The position numbers and the translations under genes are program-made. Shown here piece after piece: positions 1 to 7,190 of a DNA stretch of 16,771 nt (position 1 is its first letter; the number at the start of each line of letters is the position of its first letter). The notes below the pieces were generated by a model. It was not told where the DNA came from, searched no databases, and saw only the letters and a list, made by a program, of their open reading frames with translations. Origin of the DNA: Pigoraptor vietnamica (Eukaryota > Opisthokonta > Filasterea); the NCBI GenBank assembly GCA_943704525.1, contig CALSCQ010001865.1:1-16771 (forward strand), given 5' to 3'.

Positions 1-6
1 TCACGC

Positions 7-19
7 CCACCCACCCACC

Positions 20-53
<34 letters not shown>

Positions 54-64
54 CACACACACGC
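7..64. repeat. (CA)n microsatellite inside E1-gene intron 2
   Basis: This is an almost pure CA array with a CCCA-type edge. On the transcribed (minus) strand of the E1 gene it reads GT and begins directly after the exon 2 donor at 66-65 (GTGCGT). It is therefore the 5' part of intron 2, which leaves the window on the left. Confidence 0.9.
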
Positions 65-66
65 AC

Positions 67-532
67 CGCTCCTGCATTCCGAGGGGGTCAATCTCGCTCT
101 TCTTGTGGCCGTGGGCGCGGTAGGCAGTGACGAGGCGCATCACATTGGCGTGCTTGGCCCTGTTGGCGATGACTTCGGCCGACTCTACGGTCCGAACGGG
201 AGCACACCGAGCAAGTGTCAGTGAGCGTCAGCCGTGCGTCACATCGAGGAAAGCGCAAGGCTGCTCACAAAAGCATTGCACTCGGAGACAGCAGGAACGC
301 ACGCGAGTCTTATTCTCATATTGCGCACGCACAATACAACACGTGAAGGGGTACACATTGCAAAGGGGGCATCTGTGCGTCCGCGTGACCCACCGGGCTC
401 GAGCGGAGCAACGACCGGCAGACGAAAGCCATAGCAGCCGCGCTTCGCATGGTACTCGCGCGCGGCAACAACCGGCCCACGAGTGGCAGACGCAGCCGCG
501 CGACGCACCACCGTACGCGCCAGGGTAAGCAT
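67..532 (-). CDS. DHTKD1: 2-oxoacid dehydrogenase E1 subunit, DHTKD1/OGDH type (5' end only)
   Basis: This is the N-terminus of a thiamine-diphosphate 2-oxoadipate/2-oxoglutarate dehydrogenase E1, which decarboxylates a 2-oxoacid in the mitochondrial matrix. Exon 1 is 532-394: ATG with A at -3, then an Arg/Ala-rich start (MLTLARTVVRRAAAS) with no acidic residue before E26, a good mitochondrial presequence. It is followed by YHAKRGCYGFR, which resembles the RGVYGYRP segment of DHTKD1. Intron 1 is 393-185 (GTGGGT...GTAG, phase 1). Exon 2 is 184-67 and encodes RLVTAYRAHGHKKSEIDPLG, the conserved 'AYR..GH...DPLG' motif of the E1 N-terminal region. It ends in phase 2 at donor GTGCGT. The catalytic thiamine-diphosphate domains lie off the left edge. 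The gene is divergent from the MYND gene. The family assignment is firm; DHTKD1 rather than OGDH rests mainly on the exon 1 motif. Confidence 0.75.
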
Positions 533-679
533 TTTGTTTAAATTGCGAGTGACAGCGACGGCTGTTGTCGTCGCGTCCCCACTGCGAACAAGTCAAGATC
601 GCTTTCTTCTTGGAAGTAGATCCCTTCAGCTCTTTCCAGGGATATTGCTGCGTGCGCGTGCGAGTCTCAGCGGGGGAAA

Positions 680-752
680 GTGTGTGAGTGAGTGTGTGTG
701 CGTGCGTGTGTGCGCGTGAGAGAGAGAGACATGTGTGTGTGTGTGTGTGTGC
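680..752. repeat. GT/GTGA microsatellite in the divergent promoter
   Basis: An imperfect GT array mixes GTGA and GCGT units with a short (GA)n stretch at 719-729. It can encode His-Thr-rich shadow peptides on the other strand, which are not genes. Confidence 0.85.
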
Positions 753-833
753 ATGCACTCTGGCTGCACGTGCTGCGCAATTTTGGTAGCCATTGGTCGT
801 CTGGTGACAGGAGACAGGGGGTCTTTATTTGAA

Positions 834-855
834 TTGTCTCAAAATTACGAGACAA
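834..855. promoter_or_regulatory. Inverted repeat TTGTCTC-8-GAGACAA
   Basis: Two perfect 7-base arms flank an 8-base AT-rich spacer, in the divergent promoter about 190 bases upstream of the MYND-gene ATG. It could be a dimeric transcription-factor site or an RNA hairpin. The protein that would bind it is not known. Confidence 0.45.
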
Positions 856-928
856 AACGACCAATTTTCAAATTAATTTCCCGACACACCCACGGACCCC
901 AGGACCCCGTGTTACACTTGTTACTCAA

Positions 929-940
929 TGGCACGTGCCA
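929..940. promoter_or_regulatory. 12-bp palindrome TGGCACGTGCCA (E-box core)
   Basis: A perfect 12-base palindrome centred on CACGTG, the classic bHLH (E-box/G-box) core, about 100 bases upstream of the MYND-gene ATG and about 400 bases from the E1 ATG. The position and symmetry suit a regulatory site shared by the divergent genes. This is inference from the motif only. Confidence 0.45.
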
Positions 941-1040
941 GCTGAGCCTCCAGAGAACTACGCAACACCTTGTTTCTCTCCCTACTCCTTCTCTCTATCT
1001 GTACCCCTCCCTCCCTCCCTCCCTCCCTCACCTCACACTC

Positions 1041-3203
1041 ATGGACTACAGTAAGTGGGATCACATCGACACGGACTCGTCAGGCGACGAGGGGAATGTC
1101 AGCAACGTGCGTGACGTGGCGCGTGGTGGGACGGACCTGCGTGATGTGGTGGGCCACAACGGCGAGATGCAAGTGCGTGACAAGATCAGCCACAGGGGTG
1201 GGGTGGACGACGTGGCGGCGTTCATGAACAGGAAGACGGTGATCGGACCCGACGGGCGCGATTCGGATTTTCCAGACTTCTTTTACACGGACCCAGAGAA
1301 GTTCGTGCCGGGCCCTAAGGAGCATGATGAGTGTGGGTTGTGTCGATGATGAGGCTCGTGTGCGCGTGGGGAGTGTGGGTGTTGTGGATAAGAGAGGCAC
1401 GTGTGCGCATAGGGAGTGTGGGTGCTGTCGATTAGAGGCTCGTGTGTGCATAGGGAGTATGGATGTTGTGGATAAGAGAGGCACGGGTGCATATTGGAGA
1501 GTGTATAAGAGAGGCTCGTGTGCGCATAGGGAGTGTGTGTGTTGTGTATAAGAGCGCATAGGGAGTGTGTGTGTTGTGTATAAGAGAGGCTCGTGTGCGG
1601 AGCTCGAGTGTGGGTGTTCGATAAGAGAAGCACCTGTTCCCAGATACGCCTCTCACTTGACGCCTCTCACTTTACGCCTCTCAACGCCTCTCACTTTACG
1701 CCTCTCACTTTACGCCTCTCACTTTACGCCTCTCACTTTACGCCTCTCACTTTACGCCTCTCACTTTACGCGTCTCCCTTTACGCCTCTCTCGCCGCAAC
1801 CACACTCGCAGGGACGGGGCGATCCATTCGCAGTTCGTGGGGCATCCCTCACGACATGGACCCCGACCGCTCGTTTCGCAAGATGAAAACGCAGTTCCGT
1901 TACATGAATCGGGACGATCCGGCCGTCGCGTTTGTCAAGGGACTGGCCGCGAAGAAGCTGCGTCTCGTGAGGGCGGCCAGGGAGACGCCCGCCGTGCAGG
2001 CGCACATGCGCAGCGATTATGTGCTCACGGTAACGATTCCCATGAAGGGCTTTTCCGTGTGGCGCAAGATTAAGGTATGCGGCGGTGTCACGCTGCGCCT
2101 GCTCGTGGACAAGGTGGGGCACTGAGGGCGTGTTCACGTGTTGTGTGTGAGTGTGTGCCGTGCGTGTATGATGTGCGTGTGTGCATATGTGTGATGTGGC
2201 GTGTGCACGTGCGTCCAGCAATTGTTTTTTTTTCATGCGTTGTCTGCGATTGTGCGCGGCTGCATAAGTGCGTGCGTGCAGTGTGTGTCTTGTTTGGGCC
2301 CTTGTTCGTGTTGTTCGTGTGTGTCACACGCTGAGCGAGTGCGGTCTCTATTTCTCAGGTGCTCGAGCCCGTGTTTGGCTGGAAGCGCGACTACCACGCG
2401 TACTACTTCTGCGATCAAGTCGACGGCGCGTGCTTTGCGTGCCCTGAACACGGGGGAATTGACCGGATGCACATGTGGGTGTGTGGGAGTGTGCGTGAGT
2501 GAGTGAGTGAGTGAGTGAGTGAGTGTGTATGTGTGTGTGTGAGTGTACGTGAGTGAGTGAGTAAGTGAGTGAGCGAGTGTGTGTGAGTGTACGTGAGTGA
2601 GTGAGCGTGTGTGTGTGGCGCCCGAACACGCATTCCGTTCGTGTTGTTGTCGTGTCCGGTGTTTGCGTCACGAGAGAAAGACCAGTGCGTGTGGGATTGA
2701 GGATTGGAGAGAGAGGGGAGAGTTGGAGAGGGACGCACACCCGTGCTCCACCCACCCACACCCACATAGTCACAGACACTCACACTCACAGACACACACA
2801 CACACACACACGCACACACACACACACATACACGCACGCGCGCACGCACAGCTCTCACTCACGCATTGTCCATTTCAGGTCCATGCATTGCATTCACGCA
2901 ATAGACGACAAGGACGCGTTTGTCGCCGACCTTCTCCACGCCCCGGGCGACGAGTTGGTGTGGTACCACGACTGCGGCGACCTCTTCTGTCACGTGATAT
3001 CCGTCGATGAGATCCGATCGCCCGAGGCGTCGGATCGCAAGTGCGTCGTGCTCGAGGGAGCCAACGCTGGGCTTCCGGAGGGTGCGTAAGTGGCGGTCTC
3101 CCGCGCGATCGCGTTTGTTGGCGCCTGTCCGGCTGGATTCGTTTGTTTGCTGTTTTCTTTGTCGTCGATGCGTCGTTGCAGTTTCATTCAGGACTGTTGT
3201 GTA

Positions 3204-3254
<51 letters not shown>

Positions 3255-3965
3255 TTGTGCAGGGGTGCGTGTGTTTGTGCGTGCGTGTTTGTCTGCGTGC
3301 GCGTATGAATGTGGGTTTGTGTGTGGGTGAGTTTGTGGGTGCTCTTCCATTCCAGCTCCTGCGAGAGTGCGCACACTGATGCCTCCCCTTCTCCATACGC
3401 GTGCAGACTTCATGGGTTGGGGCGAGGACTACCCTCGTCTCGTCGAGATGTTCCGCACCAACAAGCGCAAGGGCAATTACCGTGAGCTTATGGGCAAAGT
3501 GACCAGCGCCATCAACATCGGTGACGCGCGCGGTTGGTCGCCGTTCAACTTTTCGGTGGACCAATGCAACGCGCAGCTGTCCATGGCACTTGCATCGCCC
3601 AATTCGTCGATGAAGGGAACGCAGTTCCAGTACAACACACGTGAGTGGCCGCCTCAGGTCGATCGGCTCATGGTCCTTGCGTCTGTACTTCAGTGAAAGA
3701 AGCTAATTGCCCCCCCCCCCAACACACAATCCCTTTGTCCTCTCCTCTCTCCATTCGCTGTATTGCGAAAGACGACGGGACACGGACCCAAATAGGTCCC
3801 ATTCCGAAGGCGACGCGTGACAGGGGCTTCCAGACGCTGTGTGCGGCGTGCGGCAACCCCCACGAGCTCAAGGCGTGCGGGCGATGCGAGTTGACCCACT
3901 ACTGCTCGCGCGAGTGTCAGAGGGCGCAATGGCCAACCCACAAGCACTCGTGCGTCGCAAAGTGA
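1041..3965 (+). CDS. pRiA4b ORF-3-like domain and MYND zinc-finger protein (6 exons)
   Basis: A predicted 430-residue protein. Exons 1041-1330, 1834-2113, 2359-2474, 2879-3081, 3407-3640 and 3796-3965 join in frame (phases 2,0,2,1,1). The start MDYSKWDHIDTDSSGDEG matches the acidic YSKWD N-terminus found on CDC37-like and many MYND proteins. Residues about 158-300 fit a PRiA4_ORF3 domain: DYVLTVTIPMKGFSVWRKI, FGWKRDYHAYYF, and PGDELVWYHDCGD, the counterpart of the family's 'Y.YD.GD' motif. It continues into LEGANAGLPED. Residues 390-427 form a MYND finger with eight ligands in order (CxxC, CxxC, YCxxxC, HxxxC), a protein-interaction module. The function is unknown; a chaperone or ubiquitin adaptor role is a guess. 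The exon 1/2 junction is the least certain: GTGTGG at 1331 was chosen because its phase matches the TTCGCAG acceptor ending at 1833. Introns are repeat-filled. Confidence 0.88.
1351..1635. repeat. About 43-bp minisatellite in intron 1 of the MYND gene
   Basis: Diverged tandem units begin GAGG(C/A)(T/A)CGTGTGCG at 1351, 1394, 1435 and 1478, spaced 43, 41 and 43 bases. Partial and shortened units follow to about 1635. Each contains a CATAGGGAGTGTG core and a GTGTATAAGAG or GTGGATAAGAG core. The array fills the 5' half of intron 1. Long frames here on either strand are only translations of the repeat. Confidence 0.85.
1648..1795. repeat. 14-bp pyrimidine-rich minisatellite (CGCCTCTCACTTTA)n
   Basis: About ten tandem copies of CGCCTCTCACTTTA, some shortened (for example CGCCTCTCAA) or with point changes (CGTCTCCCTTTA). 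It sits directly upstream of the acceptor of exon 2 on the sense strand, so it supplies a very long pyrimidine-rich tract for this 503-base intron. Confidence 0.9.
2114..2358 (+). other. MYND gene intron 2, GT-rich
   Basis: Donor GTGGGG after GACAAG, acceptor TTTCTCAG, phase 0. The 5' half (about 2133-2215) is GTGTGCGTG-type low-complexity sequence on the sense strand. The splice is supported because the flanking exons join the pRiA4b-like domain (LLVDK followed by VLEPVFGW) without a gap. Confidence 0.85.
2475..2878 (+). other. MYND gene intron 3 with complementary GT and CA halves
   Basis: Donor GTGGGT, acceptor CATTTCAG, phase 2. About 2475-2620 is almost wholly GTGA/GT repeat. About 2737-2865 is CCCA/TCAC/CA repeat. 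The two halves are complementary on the same RNA, separated by about 115 bases of unique sequence, so the pre-mRNA could fold into a long stem that brings the splice sites together. Folding is inference; the repeat blocks are visible. Confidence 0.85.
3082..3406 (+). other. MYND gene intron 4 with (GT)n array
   Basis: Donor GTGCGT, acceptor CGCGTGCAG, phase 1. A long GT run lies at about 3207-3239, followed by degenerate GTGCGT-type repeats to about 3340. A competing AG at about 3355 (CATTCCAG) would keep extra sequence; the 3406 acceptor was chosen because it alone gives the continuous LPED-FMGWGEDY junction. Confidence 0.8.
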
Positions 3966-4232
3966 GCGACCGGTGCCTTCGAGAGCCCTGCTGCTTTGGG
4001 GCAGGGGCGTACATGTTGCGGGCTTTCGCTTGCTCTAACCATTCTACTCTGAGGCTTTCCAACCAAGGGCACGTGTCCACCTTCGCATCTGCGTCTTCAT
4101 GCGTGCAGTGCTGGCTTATTTAATTTCATTAAACGCGCACGCAGCCAGCACACACAGGCTCTGGGTAATGTGTATGTACACGTGCATGGTGGTTTCTCTC
4201 AAGTGTGTGTACCGGCGCCGCACGCACGCTCG
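3966..4232. other. Convergent intergenic region, MYND gene / pseudokinase gene
   Basis: About 267 bases between two stop codons that face each other. It must hold both 3' UTRs and polyadenylation sites. A short inverted repeat, CCCTGC (3986-3991) and GCAGGG (4001-4006), lies just after the MYND-gene stop. An AT-rich patch at about 4115-4133 (TTATTTAATTTCATTAAAC) may be the termination zone; no exact AATAAA is seen. No gene was recognised. Confidence 0.6.
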
Positions 4233-6525
4233 TCAGGGGTGTCCGTCGAAAGACCGGTTGCGACCACGTGCGTCCCCAGACCCTTCCCTTGCGCCTGTTT
4301 CATCGCCACCAATGCGTTCGTGCCCATCGTCGCCCTCGCCGTCGTTCCCCTCTTCCTCCTTGCCGAGCAGCGACTTATGCGCACCTTTGAGCCTTTCTTT
4401 CACTTCCCGAGCCACTCCCTTCAGGACGGCTGCACGCGGCGGCTCGGATCGCGCGATGACTTCGGCCATTCCGCGTGGAAGAGCGTCGCGGCCGACGACC
4501 TCAAACTCGCCGGTGAATTGATTGAAGCCCACGTGACTCACGTGGACCGCGTCCAGGGGTGCCGATATGAGTGTCGGGGGAACCTTGTCCACGCGAAATT
4601 CCACACCGCCGTCGACGGAAGCAGCGGGAACCACGCACTCCGCGCTGGGTCGCCGCGGCCGTTCCGCACCAGCAGAGAGGCGCCTCTCACGCGCAACGTG
4701 CCCAGCCGCTTCCACCACGACGACTGGTCCGTGGCCCTCGCCACGTCCAAAGGCTACTTTGGGCGCGGCAGCACCAGTTACAGCAGACGCGGTAGCGCCC
4801 GGTGTGCGCGCCTCATTGCTGCGGGTTCGAGAGCGAGTGCCGGCAGCCAGGACGCCGTGCGAAGTCGAGGTCGGAGTTGGCGCGTCGCTTACGCTGCGAA
4901 GCCTCAACCCAGGCGGCCGCCGAGCGATAGGGGGCTTTGCTGCCGTTAGCGTGAATGTGGCGTCGGGGGGAGCTGCAAGCCCCTGACCGGCCGGACGCGC
5001 AGCGATAGGGGGCTTTGCTGCCGCTGACGTTGTAGGGGCGTCGTGGGCGAGAGCAGGCGGGTGACCGGCTGGACGCACAGCGATAGGGGGCTTTTGTGCC
5101 GCTGACGTCGAAAAGGCGACGGGGGCGGCCGCAGGCGAGTGACCAGCCGGGCACGCGTCGTTCTCTGTCGTCTGCGAAGAAAGATGGGTTAGTGCAAGTG
5201 CACGCGGCGCGCTGACTACATCATTACTTGGACGCACGTGGTTCACGCTCTAATTGTCTCGGTGACCATGTGCGCCTCTTACCCCCCCATCGGCCATTAA
5301 CGCACAGCAGCAGACACTGGACACTTGCCTTGGACAACCGTCGTGGCTTGGCAGGGGGCACCCCCTCGGCCTTTTCCACTCGGCTCGCTGCGCTGCCATC
5401 CTCTCGCGCACTCGCAGCGCCTGGACTCGGCGTCGCACGCACCGTCTCGTGGACGCCGGCGTTCCCGTTGTGCGTGGTTGCCGCCCCCTCTGCGCTCGTC
5501 TGCGCGGTCGCCGCCCACAGAACCCCCGCGAGTTGCTCGGACTTTACGCCCTCGAGGAGTTGGTTCAACATGCCGTGTGCGGCCTTCGCCGAGAAGCGGG
5601 CCTCCCGGCTGTAATCCGTCAGGCGCGTGAGCACCGACTGTACGCGACGGTTGGTTTGCGCGCAGGACGTGTCTTTGCAAGCGCCGTCGATCCCGTCGGC
5701 AAGCTTGTTGATAGCGACGACGCTCGTCTGCTTCGCCTTTTCGTGGAACGCGAGCACGTCCGTTATCGATGTCCCCGCCAGCGGCGTAGCGCTCAAGCGC
5801 AGAGCCTCGAGCAATGTGAGGCCCGCAGACCAGGCGTCTGTCTTCGCAGATAAGGCGACGCGCTGGCCCGCCAGGCACGCGCTGAAAACCTCCGGCGCCA
5901 TGTACGACACTGTCCCTCTCGCTGCTGCAAGGACGGTCGTTTGCGTGTCGTCCGCGCCGAAGCCGCTCGCGCTCGTTGGGAACATGCCGAAGTGGCACAT
6001 CTTAAATGTCAGCGAGGCGTCGACGGCGATGTTTTCGGGCCTGATGTCGCCGTGCACGATACCCATGTCCTCGAGATATGCCATGGCGCACAGTAAGTCC
6101 TTCACGAGGAGAGCCAAATTGGACGTCGCCTTGTCGCGCCTCGACGGCAGACGCAGCGCGTTGACGCCCGTCGACAGCAAGTGCTTGATAAGGTCGCGCA
6201 GGGTGCCGCGCGCACACAGCTCGTTCACGGTGACGTGGACCCGAGGGCGACCCTCTCTCTCCACAGTCCACTCCGCAAAGCAGCGGGCAATGTTGCGGTG
6301 CGGTGCTAGCGCGATGAGATGCCGCGCCTCCCGTGCGAGGGCCTCGCTCGACTGTCCCTCTTCCAGTTGAGTACACTCGAGAGCGCGGTCGGGCTCGTCC
6401 TTGTCGCGCCGCCGCACGTGACAGACTTGCGAGAAGCTGCCACCGCCGAGCACGTCGACCACTTCGTACACGGCGCCCGTTTTGGGGTCACCGACTTGGT
6501 CATTTTTGCGGAAGAGAGGGTCCAT
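4233..6525 (-). CDS. Pseudokinase with C-terminal CRIB/PBD motif
   Basis: A predicted 711-residue protein; exon 1 is 6525-5329 (399 residues) and exon 2 is 5171-4233 (312 residues), both phase 0. The start has an ideal ACCATGG context. Residues about 18-330 have a protein-kinase fold: glycine loop LGGGSFSQV (26-34), MAPEVF (209-214) and DAWSAG (230-235). Key catalytic residues are changed: the beta-3 lysine is Glu (ALECT, about residue 50), HRD is HGD with Lys to Arg two residues later (HGDIRPEN, 158-165), and DFG is HFG (178-180). It is probably inactive or nearly so. Residues about 405-488 are Pro/Ala-rich 26-residue repeats. Residues about 601-640 match a CRIB/p21-Rho-binding motif: ISAP, HVSHVGF, TGEF. 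The tail is Gly/Asp/Glu-rich. It is probably a Rho/Rac-regulated scaffold. PAK kinases carry CRIB N-terminally; here it is C-terminal. Confidence 0.82.
4923..5160 (-). repeat. 78-bp in-frame tandem repeat in the pseudokinase gene
   Basis: The segment AGCGATAGGGGGCTTT recurs on the plus strand at 4923, 5001 and 5079, exactly 78 bases apart, with a partial further unit to about 5160. On the coding strand each unit is 26 codons: KPPIAxRPAG followed by an Ala/Pro/Thr-rich stretch. Length is a multiple of three, so copy number can change without breaking the frame. It probably forms a flexible linker between the kinase-like and CRIB parts. Confidence 0.9.
5172..5328 (-). other. Predicted GC-AG intron in the pseudokinase gene
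   Basis: The donor reads AAG|GCAAGT, which is the standard context of rare GC-AG introns. The acceptor reads CTAACCCATCTTTCTTCGCAG, with a good branch-like CTAAC and pyrimidine tract. It is phase 0 at both ends and joins the pseudokinase and CRIB frames. A less likely alternative uses GTAAGA near 5277 and a TAG acceptor near 5220, also in phase, but with a poor pyrimidine tract. Confidence 0.65.
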
Positions 6526-6860
6526 GGTGGAAGTGGGTGCGCGCGCTTGTTTGCGATTGAAGCGCCCTGAAGACTCAATTGGCCGTTAGATGCTAGAGAG
6601 AGAGAGAGCGAGAGCGAGGAGACTCTAATGTTGTGTGTGGCGTGTGCGTGTGTGCGTGTGTATGGGGGGGGGGACGTGTGCGCGCGTGTGTGTGTGTCTG
6701 TCTGTCTGCGTGACGAAGAAGGCGTTCGGGGAGAACGAAACGTCAAGCTTCCGTGCGGACAGCGAAAAAGCGACGCGCATTTATGGGCGCAAAACAGTTA
6801 TCGTTGGTGCGTTCACCCGTCGCGTTATCACAACACAGCGAACAGTTATCACCGCCGTCG

Positions 6861-6925
6861 CACACACACACACACACACGCACACACACACACACTCACG
6901 CACGCACACGCACGCACACGCACTC
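6861..6925. repeat. (CA)n/(CGCA)n microsatellite
   Basis: A CA array with interspersed CGCACA units in the divergent promoter between the pseudokinase and F-box genes. It generates His/Thr-rich shadow frames. Confidence 0.88.
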
Positions 6926-7031
6926 GCGCGCTTGAAAGCGCAGGTCGACACACCAGCCCACACCGCACGCATGCGCGCTCACGGACAGGACTAGGAGTAC
7001 CCCTGGACAGGACTCCTTACGCGCCTTACGG

Positions 7032-7043
7032 CTTCTCGAGAAG
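7032..7043. promoter_or_regulatory. 12-bp palindrome CTTCTCGAGAAG
   Basis: A perfect 12-base palindrome about 150 bases upstream of the F-box-gene start. It resembles but does not match a heat-shock element, because TTC and GAA are four rather than two bases apart. It may be a binding site for a dimeric factor; the regulator is unknown. Confidence 0.35.
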
Positions 7044-7190
7044 ACGGCTGTAACAACCAGACGCACGTGACAAAATAAATAGGCAAAGACACGACCGTTC
7101 CCAACGCCTCTTCCCCGCGAAAAGCGGCCGTCGTGTGGCTGAGCCGGCGAGCATACACGCGCGACACATTCACAGCGTGTTCGAGCCTGC

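Larger units (their letters stand above)
533..1040. promoter_or_regulatory. Divergent promoter region, E1 gene / MYND gene
   Basis: About 508 bases separate the two start codons, which are transcribed away from each other, so both promoters and 5' UTRs must lie here. It holds a TTTAAAC element just 5' of the E1 ATG on the minus strand, a GT/GTGA array (about 680-752), an inverted CCAAT (ATTGG, 792-796), an inverted repeat (834-855), a CACGTG palindrome (929-940) and a pyrimidine-rich CCCT run (about 1008-1030) just before the MYND-gene ATG. No gene is seen in it. Which elements act is inference. Confidence 0.6.
6526..7190. promoter_or_regulatory. Divergent promoter region, pseudokinase gene / F-box gene
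   Basis: About 665 bases between divergent starts. It contains an AG-rich run (about 6593-6620), a GT array (about 6629-6712) with a G10 run at 6664-6673, and a CA array (6861-6925). Further on come a 10-base direct repeat GGACAGGACT at 6983 and 7005, an inverted pair AGGAGT/ACTCCT (6993-6998, 7012-7017), a perfect palindrome at 7032-7043, and an AT-rich ACAAAATAAATAGG element at about 7069-7082 that could be TATA-like for the F-box gene. No gene was found in it. Confidence 0.55.

Noticed and set aside
1-66. Telomere or subtelomeric repeat at the left edge
   Set aside because: It is CA/CCCA dinucleotide repeat following a good splice donor of a conserved exon, and similar arrays occur throughout the window; it lacks a telomeric hexamer or heptamer.
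1080-1656. His/Thr/Ser-rich frames on the minus strand, up to 159 residues
   Set aside because: They are translations of the 43-bp minisatellite and the antisense of exon 1, with no independent support.
3966-4232. tRNA or small structured RNA gene
   Set aside because: The CCCTGC/GCAGGG hairpin stands alone; no cloverleaf or anticodon arm could be assembled.
4170-4949. A 259-residue frame on the plus strand
   Set aside because: It is antisense to the CRIB exon, has no family resemblance and shows the Arg/Ser bias of a GC-rich shadow frame.
5627-6370. A 247-residue plus-strand frame
   Set aside because: It is antisense to the pseudokinase exon, whose minus-strand reading has clear kinase-fold motifs.
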